Origin: Lentisphaerae bacterium GWF2_50_93
GTDB taxonomy: Bacteria > Verrucomicrobiota > Lentisphaeria > Victivallales > GWF2-50-93
Length of the DNA: 64,000 nt
Direction: 5' to 3'
NCBI GenBank assembly: GCA_001804815.1
Contig: MHBI01000058.1
Location: forward strand, 29,943-93,942
The position numbers and the translations under genes were made by a program. This document shows positions 35,389 to 45,397 of this stretch, piece after piece (positions within the stretch are counted from its first letter, which is position 1; each line of letters starts with the position of its first letter). The notes under the pieces were generated by a model. That model saw only the letters and a list, made by a program, of their open reading frames with translations, was not told the origin of the DNA and did no database searches.

Positions 35389-35816
35389 AGGTAGTAGTCG
35401 ATACAAATGTAATTGTTTCAGGCTTGCTATCTCCATTCAGTTCCTCAGGGGAAATTGTAAGAATGGCGGCATCTGGCGAACTAATATTATGTTACGATGC
35501 CAGGGTGCTAAGCGAATACACTGATGTACTCAACAGACCGAAATTCAAATTCTCCCCCGAACTTGTAGCAGTTTTCCTTGATCAGATAAAGAATTCAGGA
35601 GTGGCATCATCCGGAATTCCTCTTGAATTGAAACTCCCGGATACTGACGATGAAGCATTCTTGGAAATAGCATTGTCTGAAAACGTCACTTGTCTCATTA
35701 CGGGAAACATCAGGCATTTCCCTCCGAAATGCAGGCTTGGAAAGAAAGTCCTTTCACCCTCGGACTTCATTGAATATTACAGGAAAAATTCCAAGAACAG
35801 CGGGATTCATTACTAA
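35385..35816 (+). CDS. PIN-family toxin (COG1569 type)
   Basis: 143 residues: MKVVVDTNVIVSGLLSP (D6), the central glutamate in LSEYTDVL, and LPDTDDEAFLEIALSENVTCLITGN with the last aspartates. This is the putative PIN toxin family with a DTNVxxSGLL start, distinct from VapC in sequence. All acidic residues are kept. The pair stands between glycan genes. Confidence 0.87.
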   Translation: MKVVVDTNVIVSGLLSPFSSSGEIVRMAASGELILCYDARVLSEYTDVLNRPKFKFSPELVAVFLDQIKNSGVASSGIPLELKLPDTDDEAFLEIALSENVTCLITGNIRHFPPKCRLGKKVLSPSDFIEYYRKNSKNSGIHY

Positions 35817-35833
35817 CGGGCACCTATAGAATA

Positions 35834-36586
35834 ATGAAATCCATTTTTATCTTTCTGATGTCCCTTCTTTCATTATTCTGTTCACCGTATTCTTTCGCCG
35901 ATGAATACAAGGAAGCAACCTTCAAGGACACCAGATACAGGCTTTACTTCACAGATCCTCTGAAGATCGAACTTTACTGGAAAGACAAGAAGACAGGGAA
36001 GCCGCTGACATTTTTCTCCAAAGTCCAAGAGATTGTCGAATACGGCGGTCGCAAGGTCAGCTTCATGATGAACGGAGGAATCTTTGACCGGGGGGATCCA
36101 CTTGGCCTTCATATTGAGGATGGAAAAATCTTGAATCCTCTGAATCTTAAGAACGGCGAAGGAAATTTCTACCTTAAGCCTAATGGAGTGTTCTATGTTG
36201 ACCATGCTGGAAAAGCTGGAATTCTGGAGAGCAATGAATACGTTAAATCAAATATCCAGCCAAAAATAGCGCTTCAAGCAGGCCCAATGCTTATCCAGAA
36301 CGGCAAAATTCATCCTAAATTCAATGCTGATTCCAAAAACCACAAGCACAGGAATGGTGTTGGCATCGACAAGGATGGCAAAGTTATCTTCGCGATAACA
36401 GAAACTGGCAATAAACAGAAGAAATTCCCAAATCTATATGAATTTTCCGAACTGTTCAAGTCGTTGAACTGCGACAATGCTTTATTCCTTGACGGAGATC
36501 TTTCGATGATGGTCGTCAATCCTGAAGGGAAAATAAAAGATGGGAATCCCCTTGGTGCGATCATAGCAATAACTGAAAAGAATTAA
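35834..36586 (+). CDS. Phosphodiester glycosidase (NAGPA/DUF2233) family, exported
   Basis: 250 residues with a signal peptide (SIFIFLMSLLSLFCSPYSFA, cleavage about residue 22). The rest fits the NAGPA-like fold: FMMNGGIFD, LHIEDGKI, GPMLIQNGKI, GVGIDKDGKVIFAIT and ALFLDGDLSMMV. Family members remove phosphodiester-linked sugars from glycans; acting in the periplasm or outside, this protein may trim phosphodiester-linked residues of the polymer made here. No Shine-Dalgarno sequence is obvious. Confidence 0.85.
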   Translation: MKSIFIFLMSLLSLFCSPYSFADEYKEATFKDTRYRLYFTDPLKIELYWKDKKTGKPLTFFSKVQEIVEYGGRKVSFMMNGGIFDRGDPLGLHIEDGKILNPLNLKNGEGNFYLKPNGVFYVDHAGKAGILESNEYVKSNIQPKIALQAGPMLIQNGKIHPKFNADSKNHKHRNGVGIDKDGKVIFAITETGNKQKKFPNLYEFSELFKSLNCDNALFLDGDLSMMVVNPEGKIKDGNPLGAIIAITEKN

Positions 36587-36644
36587 AAGCCTTAACAAGA
36601 ATCCGGACACTCTCCTTGAAAATAACTATAAAAGCACCATTATA

Positions 36645-36676
36645 TAACTATATCAGTTACGTTTTATAACCAGAGG
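36645..36676 (+). promoter_or_regulatory. Operator palindrome and ribosome site of toxin-antitoxin pair
   Basis: TAACTATATCAGTTA at 36645-36659 is a 15-base near-perfect palindrome, the kind of site a ribbon-helix-helix dimer binds. AGAGG (36672-36676) follows, 5 bases before ATG 36682. The promoter boxes themselves are not clear. Confidence 0.5.
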
Positions 36677-36681
36677 CCAAA

Positions 36682-36957
36682 ATGAAATCGATAACAGTCA
36701 GGAACATACCGGATGAATTCCTAGAGGCTGCCAGGATGCTGTCAATAAAAGAGCGCAGGAGCCTCAACAATGAACTTGTCGTTATTATCGAAAGCGGTCT
36801 TAAAAGCCTATGTTCATCCTCGGGAGGATCGACTGCTGGCGCAAAGACGGATCCGTGGAGGAAGCTTGCCGGCAAATGGAAGGACAAGAGAAGCTCCAAG
36901 GAGATAATTGATGACATTTATTCCTCCCGGACAATTGGAAGAGATATAAAGCTGTGA
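36682..36957 (+). CDS. FitA-like ribbon-helix-helix antitoxin
   Basis: 91 residues. MKSITVRNIPDEFLEAARML with RSLNNELVVIIESGL is an Arc/FitA-type ribbon-helix-helix, followed by a tail (WRKLAGKWKDKRSSKEI) that would bind the PIN toxin. GTGA overlap with the toxin. Confidence 0.82.
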   Translation: MKSITVRNIPDEFLEAARMLSIKERRSLNNELVVIIESGLKSLCSSSGGSTAGAKTDPWRKLAGKWKDKRSSKEIIDDIYSSRTIGRDIKL

Positions 36958-37346
36958 TCCTAATAGATACGGACATCTGCATCGAACTGCTGAGGGGCAA
37001 CATCAAGGTTTTACCTCACATGCAGAGAAATCATGGAGATATTGCAGTTTCCTTCATTACCGCTGGAGAGCTTTACTACGGGGCGTTCAATTCTACCGAT
37101 CCGAAATATAATTTGGCACTTATCGAGACGTTCCTTGAAACTTTACCCGTGATTCAAAGTGACAACGGAATCATGGAGAAGTTCGGGGAATTAAAAGCCA
37201 GGCTGAGGATAAAGGGACAGATGCTTCCAGACGCTGATATCATCATCGCATCTACCTGTCTTGAGAAATGCAGCAGGTTAGTAACTGGCAACATTAGGCA
37301 TTACAATCGATTTGAATCAGTTGAACTTGAAGACTGGACTAAATGA
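36954..37346 (+). CDS. vapC: VapC/FitB-type PIN toxin
   Basis: 130 residues, GTG start inside the antitoxin stop (GTGA). ILIDTDICIELLRGN (D5), TAGELYYGAF (catalytic Glu) and MLPDADIIIAST with RLVTGNIRHYNRF give a complete PIN site of the FitB/VapC class. Confidence 0.9.
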   Translation: MILIDTDICIELLRGNIKVLPHMQRNHGDIAVSFITAGELYYGAFNSTDPKYNLALIETFLETLPVIQSDNGIMEKFGELKARLRIKGQMLPDADIIIASTCLEKCSRLVTGNIRHYNRFESVELEDWTK

Positions 37347-37424
37347 TATCTGAATTGAATTTAATGAATTTCATTATATTTTTGTATTTTCAGTAGTTAA
37401 ATAATTATAAATCTGAGGTTATAC

Positions 37425-38531
37425 ATGAATGTTCCATTACTTGACTTGAAGGCCCAGTTCAGACCGATAAAGGATGAAGTCATGAAGGCGGTCGAGGCTG
37501 TTTTCGAATCCCAGCAGTTCATCAACGGACCACAGGTGAAGGAGCTCGAGAAGCAGATCGCAGCATACGCCACATGCAAGTCGGCGATAGGCGTATCCAG
37601 CGGAACCGACGCCCTGCTCTGCGCGCTCATGGCGTTCAACATCGGACAAGGCGACGAGGTCATCACCACCCCCTTCACGTTCTTCGCGACGGCCGGCTGC
37701 ATCTGGAGGACGGGCGCAAAACCAGTTTTCGTCGACATCGATCCCAAGACCTATAATATTGATGTGACAAAGATTGAAAAAGCCATCACAAAAAAGACCA
37801 AGGCTATCATTCCCGTACATCTATTCGGACAGATGGCCGACATGGATCCGATCATGGTGATCGCAAAGAAGCATAATCTTTTCGTGATTGAGGACGCATG
37901 CCAGAGCATCGGCTCGACATACAAAGGCAGGCAGGCAGGTTCCATCGGGACTGTAGGATGCTTCAGCTTCTTCCCTTCAAAAAACCTCGGAACAGCGGGC
38001 GATGGCGGAATCATCACAGCTCAGGATCCCGTCCTTGGCGAAAGGCTTGAGATAATGCGCGGACATGGTTCAAAACCGAAATATTTCCATCAGTTTGTCG
38101 GCGGTAATTTCCGTCTCGACACAATCCATGCCGCAATCCTGATCGTAAAACTCAAATATCTCAATTCCTGGTCGGAAGGACGCCGCAAGAACGCCGCGAT
38201 ATACGATGATCTTCTCAAGGGCGTGAAGTCAGTTGTCACTCCATTCATCGAGAAGCACAACGTCTCCATCTTCAACCAGTATGTCATCAGGGTTCCCAGG
38301 AGGGACGAGCTGAGGAAGTTCCTCACCGAAAAGGGCATAGGGACAGAGATATACTATCCGCTCAGCCTGCATGAGCAGGAATGCTTCAAGCCTCTCGGAC
38401 ACAAGAAGGGCGATTTCCCGGAATCAGAGAAAGCCGCCGCCGAAACTGCAGCCCTTCCGATTTATCCGGAACTGGCACCTGATCAGATCAAGTACGTGGC
38501 TGACTGCATCAAAGAGTTCTACAATAAATAA
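37425..38531 (+). CDS. WbpE/WlbC-like PLP sugar aminotransferase
   Basis: 368 residues. Begins MNVPLLDLKAQFRPIKDEV, the standard start of UDP-2-acetamido-2-deoxy-3-keto-glucuronate aminotransferases (WbpE/WlbC), with VIEDACQSIGSTYKG and the PLP lysine K186 in FFPSKNLGTAGDGG. With the WlbA-WlbB fusion it completes conversion of UDP-GlcNAcA to the 2,3-diacetamido sugar. The UDP-GlcNAc 6-dehydrogenase is not in the window. GAGG precedes the ATG. Confidence 0.9.
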   Translation: MNVPLLDLKAQFRPIKDEVMKAVEAVFESQQFINGPQVKELEKQIAAYATCKSAIGVSSGTDALLCALMAFNIGQGDEVITTPFTFFATAGCIWRTGAKPVFVDIDPKTYNIDVTKIEKAITKKTKAIIPVHLFGQMADMDPIMVIAKKHNLFVIEDACQSIGSTYKGRQAGSIGTVGCFSFFPSKNLGTAGDGGIITAQDPVLGERLEIMRGHGSKPKYFHQFVGGNFRLDTIHAAILIVKLKYLNSWSEGRRKNAAIYDDLLKGVKSVVTPFIEKHNVSIFNQYVIRVPRRDELRKFLTEKGIGTEIYYPLSLHEQECFKPLGHKKGDFPESEKAAAETAALPIYPELAPDQIKYVADCIKEFYNK

Positions 38532-38550
38532 ATTTCCCAGAAATTTATAA

Positions 38551-39633
38551 ATGAAAATACTTCTCTGTGCGGACGACAAAAGCGCCAACACGCTTGCCTG
38601 GGCTAATAATTTCAGGAAGCTTGGCGCTGAAGTCATCATTGCCTCGGTAAGAGCTGAAAAAAGCACCGACGGCATCGTCGCCCTCGGCAATCCCTCTCTT
38701 CCAGCAAGATTGAATTTCATTTTTGGCGCAGGAAAGCTCCGCGAACTCATAAGCAGGGAAAAACCTGATGTTCTGATCGGCTATCGTGTTACGAGCTACG
38801 GATATCTGTGCGCCTCCACCGGGTTCCACCCCCTTGTCCTTGCCGCGCAGAACGAACAGATAACTTATCTCCCAAAACCGAATTTAATAAGAAGAAAAAT
38901 TCTGGAATATTTTGCAGGCAAAGCCATAGCAAAGGCAGATCTAATTCATGCCTGGGGCGACAACATGCTGCCTCGTTTAAAGGAACTCGGGGCGGACGAG
39001 AAGAATATCCTGGTCATGCACAGAGGAATAGATCTTGGCCTTTTCAAACCATCCGAATCAAAACCCGTAAACAGCAGTCCAGTCTTCATCTCCTCGAGAG
39101 CCCTTTTCCCTGAATACAGGATAAACAGGATGCTTGAAGCGTTCGGACAGGTATTGAAGAAAATCCCCTCCGCCATCCTGAAGGTGATCGGGGAGGGTCC
39201 CGAAAGAATCGGACTCATGCTTCTCGCTCAATCCCTCGACATATCGGAAAAGGTGGAATTCTCAGGCAGATTATCTCCAAAGGACGTTGCAGGTACTCTC
39301 CAGAACTCTGACATATATGTTTCCATAATCGAATCAGAAGGTGTTTCAAGCTCACTGCTCGAAGCATGCGCCTGCGGCGTTTATCCTATCGTTACAGACA
39401 TGCCTGCATCAAGAGCGCTGATAGAAAATGGCGGCAATGGAACTCTTATAAAACCTGAAATATCAATACCCGAACTTGCAGAGACAATGATCAAGACCGC
39501 CGGAAACATTGAAATGAGGGAAAACGCCATCAAGATGAATCATGAAATGATCAAGGATAAATTTGATTTCAGAAAAAATACCGGAAAGTTCCTGGACGTC
39601 TACAAGGAACTTGTGATCAAGAGCAAGAGTTAA
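38551..39633 (+). CDS. Glycosyltransferase family 4
   Basis: 360 residues. N-terminal MKILLCADDKSANTLAWANNF and the C-terminal lobe with SRALFPEYRINRMLEAF, ILKVIGEGPERIGL and IIESEGVSSSLLEACACGVYP (EX7E) show a GT4 enzyme. The N-terminal start is of the short EPS-type. One base separates its stop from the next start. Confidence 0.88.
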   Translation: MKILLCADDKSANTLAWANNFRKLGAEVIIASVRAEKSTDGIVALGNPSLPARLNFIFGAGKLRELISREKPDVLIGYRVTSYGYLCASTGFHPLVLAAQNEQITYLPKPNLIRRKILEYFAGKAIAKADLIHAWGDNMLPRLKELGADEKNILVMHRGIDLGLFKPSESKPVNSSPVFISSRALFPEYRINRMLEAFGQVLKKIPSAILKVIGEGPERIGLMLLAQSLDISEKVEFSGRLSPKDVAGTLQNSDIYVSIIESEGVSSSLLEACACGVYPIVTDMPASRALIENGGNGTLIKPEISIPELAETMIKTAGNIEMRENAIKMNHEMIKDKFDFRKNTGKFLDVYKELVIKSKS

Positions 39634-39634
39634 C

Positions 39635-41506
39635 ATGTGTGGAATCGCCTGTATAATCGACAAGAGCCAGTCCCTTGATGAAAACGTCCTGACACGTTTC
39701 ACCAACTGCATAGGACACAGGGGTCCGGACAGCGTAGGATTTGCGAAATTCGCAAATTCCGAAGGACTGCCTGAAAGCGGACAGGGAAAATTCCTCGTCG
39801 GACTCGGACACCGGAGGCTTTCCATCATCGATCTTTCCGAGGCCGGTTCCCAGCCGATGTTTTCAACGGACAAAAATTCCGTATTGGTCTTTAACGGCGA
39901 GATCTACAATTACATAGAGTTGAAGCAGGAACTTGTGAAGGAAGGAGTTTCCTTCAAGTCGCATACTGACTCTGAAGTAATAATTGAAGCCTACAGGAAA
40001 TGGGGAAAGGAATGTCTGTCGAAATTCAACGGGATGTGGTCATTTGCACTCCTTGACAGGAAGAAGAGGAAGATTTTTATTTCAAGGGACCGCATCGGGG
40101 TCAAGCCGCTTTATTATACCAGGAGCGCTGGAATTCTAGCCATCGCCTCCGAGATAAAGCAGTTCTTTGAACTGCCAGGATTCAAGAAGGAGCCGAATAT
40201 AGATGCTTGCCTTTCGTATCTTGTCACCGGGTATGAAATGCCTCCTGAAACATTCTTCAAGGATGTCATGTCATTTCCGCCGGGATGCTGTGCGGAGATA
40301 GATCTTGATTCTCCGGAAGTTAAGCCTGAGGAATTCTGGACCGCCGAAAAGATATCCGTCAGGGAATACTCCGAAGATGAAATCATAGATCTCATTGGAA
40401 AAACTTTTTCCGCATCGGTCAATTTCCGTCTGAGGTCCGACGTGCCGGTGGGTGGCTGCCTTTCCGGCGGACTTGATTCTTCTGCGATATTCGTCGAGAT
40501 GAAGCATCTCCAGCAGTCGCAGACCTTCAATGCGTTCTCCGCCTGTTTTGACGATCCCCGGATCGATGAGCGCAAGTTCATGAAGAGCATCGTCGACAAG
40601 ACAGGCAGCAGGCACATCGAAGTTTTCCCAAACGCCGACGAATTCATCTCGGACCTTCCGGCATTCCTGCGCCAGCACGACGAGCCAGTGGGAAGCGTCA
40701 GCATGTATGCGCAGTACAAGATCATGCAGGCCGCCAGACGAGAGAAGATACCGGTCCTGCTAGACGGACAGGGTGGCGACGAACTCTTTTCAGGATATTG
40801 GCCTGCATATTTCCTCATGCTAAAATATTTTTACGGAAGTAAAAATATATTTTCAATCTTTAAACATTCAGCAGGAACTTTGTTTGGAGGCAACACGGAG
40901 CTTCTTTCACAGGCATATTCACATCTGTCAGAATACAGGAAAAGGAATACGAGAGTCCTTCCCTTCTCAATAAGCAAAAAATATCATGAGCACCTGGCTG
41001 AGATTAAAACACTAAACTGGCACCGAGAGGCGCAGGATCTCTCCCCGTGCGAATATCGCAAGGCAGAGATCTTCAAGATACATCTCCCGCGCCTGTTGAA
41101 ATGGGAGGACAGGAACTCGATGGCGTTCTCCATCGAGTCCAGGGTCCCGTTCCTTGACGTGAACATGGTTGAACTGCTTCTCTCGGTGAATCCGGAATTG
41201 AACATGAGGAAGGGCTGGACAAAGTTTCTTCTCAGGAAGTCCATGGATTCCAAACTTCCCTCGGAAATATGCTGGAGGAAGGACAAGAAGGGATTCGAGA
41301 CTCCGCAGGAGAAATGGATGAAGTCAGGTTCGTTCAACAAATACCTCATAAGCTGGGCCTCCGAGAAAAACCATCCCGTATCTGAACTCATCGCAGACGA
41401 CTTCCAGGAGATCCAGATGAAGATCATTGACGGCAGATTCGACGCGACAAGGATGTTCAGGTTGTTCTGCTTGGATTACTGGATGAAACACATTGTAGGC
41501 AACTAA
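39635..41506 (+). CDS. asnB: Asparagine synthase-like amidotransferase
   Basis: 623 residues: MCGIACIID (Cys2), IGHRGPDSVGF, VFNGEIYNYIEL, then LSGGLDSSAI (S277) and DGQGGDELFSGYW. Both domains are intact. Its place beside the diacetamido-uronic acid genes makes it a good candidate for amidating that acid, as known for amidated uronic acids in Pseudomonas O-antigens; inference only. Confidence 0.9.
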   Translation: MCGIACIIDKSQSLDENVLTRFTNCIGHRGPDSVGFAKFANSEGLPESGQGKFLVGLGHRRLSIIDLSEAGSQPMFSTDKNSVLVFNGEIYNYIELKQELVKEGVSFKSHTDSEVIIEAYRKWGKECLSKFNGMWSFALLDRKKRKIFISRDRIGVKPLYYTRSAGILAIASEIKQFFELPGFKKEPNIDACLSYLVTGYEMPPETFFKDVMSFPPGCCAEIDLDSPEVKPEEFWTAEKISVREYSEDEIIDLIGKTFSASVNFRLRSDVPVGGCLSGGLDSSAIFVEMKHLQQSQTFNAFSACFDDPRIDERKFMKSIVDKTGSRHIEVFPNADEFISDLPAFLRQHDEPVGSVSMYAQYKIMQAARREKIPVLLDGQGGDELFSGYWPAYFLMLKYFYGSKNIFSIFKHSAGTLFGGNTELLSQAYSHLSEYRKRNTRVLPFSISKKYHEHLAEIKTLNWHREAQDLSPCEYRKAEIFKIHLPRLLKWEDRNSMAFSIESRVPFLDVNMVELLLSVNPELNMRKGWTKFLLRKSMDSKLPSEICWRKDKKGFETPQEKWMKSGSFNKYLISWASEKNHPVSELIADDFQEIQMKIIDGRFDATRMFRLFCLDYWMKHIVGN

Positions 41507-41565
41507 CAGGTAAAGAAGTCGATTTTGATGATTGCATCAAAATTGACAAACAGACATGGAATGAG

Positions 41566-42780
41566 ATGAAAATAGCAATACTGACACAATACTATCCTCC
41601 GGAGCATGGGGCGCCGCAGAACAGGCTGCATGATCTGGCCAGGCGCTGGGTCCTGAAGGGGCATGAGGTCACCGTTTTGACAGCAATGCCGAATTATCCT
41701 GCAGGACAAATTTTCCCTGCTTACCAGGGGAAATTTACTTTCACAGAAGCGATAGACGGAGTCAAAGTCATACGCTGCTGGATACTGCCGTCGAAGAAGA
41801 AGAGCACCATAAGGCAGCTCCTCTGCTATTTTTCATTCGTGAAGTCGGCGGCATTCTTCGGCATGTTCAAACTGGGGAGAGCCGACTTCCTCATCTGCGA
41901 GAGCCCTCCCCTGTTTCTGGGATTCACGGCGCTGTTCCTGAAATTCGTCAAGGGGACAAAACTTGTTATGAACATCAGTGATCTGTGGCCTGAGAGCGCA
42001 GTCCAGCTCGGAATGATCGGCAAAGGCCCTGCCCTGAGCTTTCTGGAATGGTTTGAGAAACTGCTCTACAGAAAATCCTCTCTCGTGTCATGCCAGACGG
42101 AGGGAATAGTCGATGGGGTCAAAAAGCGGCATCCTGAAGCCAGGACATTCCTGTTCCCGAACGGAGTTGATCTTGAGATGTTCACACCAGTAACACCAGA
42201 CTTGAAGCTCAAGAAGGAACTTGGGATTCCGGAAGACTGTTTTATTGTCGGATACGGCGGGAACCACGGCAGATCTCAGGCGCTTGAACAGGTCTTGGAA
42301 GCTGCAAGGATTCTCAAGGACGAAAAAATATTCATTGCGCTTTTCGGGGACGGGCCGGAAAAACCCGCCCTTGAGAAGAAAGCTTCCGAATCCGGATTGA
42401 AGAACATAAGATTTTATCCTTCGCAGCCAAGACAGAAGATGTCGCAGATACAGGGATTGTGGGATATCGCCCTTGTTCCCCTGAAGAACATTCCGCTTTT
42501 CGACGGGGCGCGTCCATCGAAGATGTTCGAGCTGATGGGAGGACAAATCCCATTCATATTCTGCGGAAAAGGCGAAGGCGCGGAAGTCGCATTGAAGAGC
42601 GGATGCGCGAAGGTCGTTCCACCGGAAAATCCTGAAAAACTCGCAGAAGCCATAATGGAATTTGCGAAACTCGCAAAAGACGACCTTGCTAGGTTCGGTG
42701 AAAAGGGAAGGTTGTTCGTGTCAGAAAACTTCAACCGTTCGGTTTTAGCCGACCAGTTCATGAAGGAATTGGAAAAATAA
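41566..42780 (+). CDS. WbuB/WcaI-like glycosyltransferase family 4
   Basis: 404 residues. The start KIAILTQYYPPEHGAPQNRLHDLARR and TAMPNYPAGQIFPAYQG are those of WbuB-type transferases, which use FucNAc, QuiNAc or ManNAc3NAcA-like donors. VNISDLWPESAVQLGM and the later GYGGNHGRSQAL and MFELMGGQIPFIFCG complete the family pattern. Shares one base with the next gene (TAATG). Confidence 0.9.
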   Translation: MKIAILTQYYPPEHGAPQNRLHDLARRWVLKGHEVTVLTAMPNYPAGQIFPAYQGKFTFTEAIDGVKVIRCWILPSKKKSTIRQLLCYFSFVKSAAFFGMFKLGRADFLICESPPLFLGFTALFLKFVKGTKLVMNISDLWPESAVQLGMIGKGPALSFLEWFEKLLYRKSSLVSCQTEGIVDGVKKRHPEARTFLFPNGVDLEMFTPVTPDLKLKKELGIPEDCFIVGYGGNHGRSQALEQVLEAARILKDEKIFIALFGDGPEKPALEKKASESGLKNIRFYPSQPRQKMSQIQGLWDIALVPLKNIPLFDGARPSKMFELMGGQIPFIFCGKGEGAEVALKSGCAKVVPPENPEKLAEAIMEFAKLAKDDLARFGEKGRLFVSENFNRSVLADQFMKELEK

Positions 42781-44162
42781 TGAGGAAGCGGTTAAAATTT
42801 GTGGACGCAGGTAGCGACATTCGCACAAGGCTTGCCGGGGTCGCGGTGGAGGATCTGGTCGAAGCATTGATGGAACTGTCAATCCGTCACGATGACGCGG
42901 ATGCCATGATCAGCCGGTTGATTTCAAGCAAAAAGGATAATTTCAAACGTGCCAAGGCGAAGATTTTGGGTCTGCGCCGGCAAAAGAATTTAGTCGACTG
43001 GAGAAGCTCCAGATCCTTCAGGAGCAAACTCGACGAGATCCTTGCTGAAATCCGGGATGGTGCTGAAAGTCCGAGCGATGGAATCACCCTTCTCGTTGAA
43101 TTCTTCAAAAGCGACAAGGCTATTATCGAACATTGCGATGATTCCGACGGGTTTATTGGTGATATCTTCCGCTTTTCCGCAAGCGATCTTTTTACGGAAT
43201 TGGCGTCAAAATGCAAGGACAAGAAGTGGATTTCGGAAATTCTCGCCGAACTCCACGAAGATGACACCTACAGCTTAAGGAAATATCTGCTCAAGCAGTC
43301 AGCGAAATTCCTTCCATCGGGAGAACTCAGAAAACTTGCCGAACTGTTTATGGACAGGATGAACGAAACTAAAGATGATAGCCAGGCAAGACAATGGGCG
43401 ATCGGAGCGATAAATCTTGCCGAACAGCTTAACGATCCTGTCATGTTCGAAAAGGCTTCCTTGAAATCATGTGAGGGGTTCAAAGAAATTCCAGACAAAA
43501 ACTATTTGCAGATAGCGGAAGCCTACTTCAAAGCGGGTGATTGCACTACATCATTGGCCTGGCTGAATAAAATTCCAAAAACAGAAAATTACATGGCCTA
43601 TGATCGCAACAAGCTCCTGTTCTCGATATACAAGAAAACTGGCGACAAGGAAAAGATGCATGAAATCGCACTGAAATCCTTCAGAAACCATAGATCAGAA
43701 AATAATTTGAAGGAACTGTTGGAAGCTGTCGGCAAACCTGAACGTCCTAGGATAATCGAAGAAGAGACAGGTCTAATAATGAACAGTGCTTGCATTTCCT
43801 TGACAGATGCCGATTTTTTACTTAAATATGGCAAGGCCGACGAAGCTGAAGAATATCTTGTCGGAAGAGCAGACCAGATTAACGGCGATAACTACCCGTC
43901 CTTACTTGAGCTCTCGAAGAAATTCGAGGCTGAAAACAAATTTCTCGCCTCCTCGTTAATACACAGGGCCTTGATAAACTCCATCCTCAAGAAGGCGCAG
44001 TCCAAATACTACGTTTATGCAGTGAGATATCTGAAGAAGCTCGATGCCATTGCCGAAAAGATTACCGATTGTAAAAAATTTCCAACACAAGACACCTACA
44101 AGGAAGAGCTGCGGAAAATCCACCGTCTCAAATCCGCACTCTGGGCGAAATATGGGAGTTGA
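42780..44162 (+). CDS. DUF6880-like helical repeat protein
   Basis: 460 residues, rich in helices and TPR-like pairs ([41 protein letters not shown]). The start [22 protein letters not shown] and the end [20 protein letters not shown] fit the DUF6880 family, which often accompanies SWIM-domain proteins. No membrane part or catalytic motif. It is not a glycan enzyme by look, but it starts inside the stop of the glycosyltransferase (TAATG). The role is unknown. Confidence 0.6.
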   Translation: MRKRLKFVDAGSDIRTRLAGVAVEDLVEALMELSIRHDDADAMISRLISSKKDNFKRAKAKILGLRRQKNLVDWRSSRSFRSKLDEILAEIRDGAESPSDGITLLVEFFKSDKAIIEHCDDSDGFIGDIFRFSASDLFTELASKCKDKKWISEILAELHEDDTYSLRKYLLKQSAKFLPSGELRKLAELFMDRMNETKDDSQARQWAIGAINLAEQLNDPVMFEKASLKSCEGFKEIPDKNYLQIAEAYFKAGDCTTSLAWLNKIPKTENYMAYDRNKLLFSIYKKTGDKEKMHEIALKSFRNHRSENNLKELLEAVGKPERPRIIEEETGLIMNSACISLTDADFLLKYGKADEAEEYLVGRADQINGDNYPSLLELSKKFEAENKFLASSLIHRALINSILKKAQSKYYVYAVRYLKKLDAIAEKITDCKKFPTQDTYKEELRKIHRLKSALWAKYGS

Positions 44163-44166
44163 ACCG

Positions 44167-44757
44167 ATGAAATCCATCAAACACATGAAGAAACAAAAAG
44201 AACCCTCGGTTGTGCCTGTGGAACAAATCCAACAGTCAATCCTGTTCATTCGGGGACAAAAAGTCCTACTTGACCGCGATCTCGCGGTTTTATATGGAGT
44301 GGAGACAAAAGTTCTTAAGCAGGCTGTAAAAAGGAATATCGGACGGTTTCCTTCCGACTTCATGTTTATGCTTGCCGGAGAAGAGCTTGCGATCTTGAGG
44401 TCACAATTTGTGACCTCAAGATCGTGGGGAGGAAGTCGTCATCCATCCATGGTTTTCACCGAACAGGGAGTCGCCATGCTTTCGAGCGTCCTCAATAGCG
44501 AACGGGCTATTCATGTTAATATTGAAATAATGAGGACATTTGTCCAACTGCGCCACCTTCTCATGTCTCACGAGGGTCTGTCTGACAAGCTCAATGAGCT
44601 TGAGAAAAAATACGACGCCCAATTCAGGATCGTTTTCGACGCCATCAGACAAATTATGACACCCGCGGTTCCTCCTAAAAGAAAAATTGGGTTCCATATA
44701 AATGAAAAACAGGCGCAGTACCGGGTAAAAAAGAAGACTGGGAGGATTAAAACTTGA
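44167..44757 (+). CDS. ORF6N-domain DNA-binding protein
   Basis: 196 residues. The N-terminal ORF6N domain is clear: [39 protein letters not shown] and [16 protein letters not shown] coiled helix and the usual tail [10 protein letters not shown] follow. ORF6N proteins are related to phage antirepressors and regulators; chromosomal copies are common but their targets are unknown. ATG 44167 starts four bases after the previous stop; a longer frame upstream lies within that gene. The next gene starts inside its stop. Confidence 0.88.
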   Translation: MKSIKHMKKQKEPSVVPVEQIQQSILFIRGQKVLLDRDLAVLYGVETKVLKQAVKRNIGRFPSDFMFMLAGEELAILRSQFVTSRSWGGSRHPSMVFTEQGVAMLSSVLNSERAIHVNIEIMRTFVQLRHLLMSHEGLSDKLNELEKKYDAQFRIVFDAIRQIMTPAVPPKRKIGFHINEKQAQYRVKKKTGRIKT

Positions 44758-45386
44758 ACATATATTCACCATTGCATCCGGCAGCATTCTTCATGATCCA
44801 GCGGCGCCAGCGCGAAATACGCAGGATACTGGCGACGGCATATCCGGACGGCGTTGAGAATGTCAGACTGCTCGAAACAGGATGCGGGAACGGCCAATGG
44901 CTGGCGGAATTCCAGACATTCGGCTTCATGCCTGACAAACTCGCCGGTATCGAACTTGACGGCAAACGTGCGGATTTCGCAAAACTCAGGATACTGGGCG
45001 CTGACATCCGGCACGGAAATGCCGCGGAACTGCCATGGAAGGAGGAGTCTTTCGACATAGTTTTCCAGTCAACCGTATTCACTTCGGTGAAAGATCCTGA
45101 AACGCGAAAGAAGATAGCCTCCGAGATGAAGCGCGTCTGCAGGAAGGACGGTTTCATACTCTGGTATGATTTCGTCTACGACAGTCCGAAGAATCCTGAC
45201 GTAAGCGGAGTCGGCAAGAAAGAGGTTTCATCCCTTTTCGCCCCGTGGAAATGCGAATTTAAAAAAGTTACATTCGCCCCTCCTCTTACAAGGGCGATAG
45301 CTCCATATTCGGTGCTTACCGCCGACATACTTGAAACACTCCTTCCATTCCTCCGCACTCATATCATAGCAGTTATCAGACAGTGA
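44754..45386 (+). CDS. SAM-dependent methyltransferase (TTG start)
   Basis: 210 residues; class I methyltransferase with [15 protein letters not shown] (motif I), [14 protein letters not shown], and [13 protein letters not shown]. The start is TTG 44754, supported by GGGAGG eight bases before it and by a TTGA overlap with the ORF6N stop; there is no better ATG. Proteins of this look ([21 protein letters not shown]) are found in O-antigen clusters. The substrate is likely a glycan hydroxyl. Confidence 0.8.
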   Translation: MNIYSPLHPAAFFMIQRRQREIRRILATAYPDGVENVRLLETGCGNGQWLAEFQTFGFMPDKLAGIELDGKRADFAKLRILGADIRHGNAAELPWKEESFDIVFQSTVFTSVKDPETRKKIASEMKRVCRKDGFILWYDFVYDSPKNPDVSGVGKKEVSSLFAPWKCEFKKVTFAPPLTRAIAPYSVLTADILETLLPFLRTHIIAVIRQ

Positions 45387-45397
45387 CACTTCATATA

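Noticed and set aside
37347..37424. Terminator and small RNA in the gap before the 37425 gene
   Set aside because: Only AT-rich text with weak pairing; a ribosome site explains its end.
15607..42674. Further near-matches to the TGCGRANTYCGCA palindrome (15607, 42663)
   Set aside because: Each has one mismatch, so they were left out of the count.
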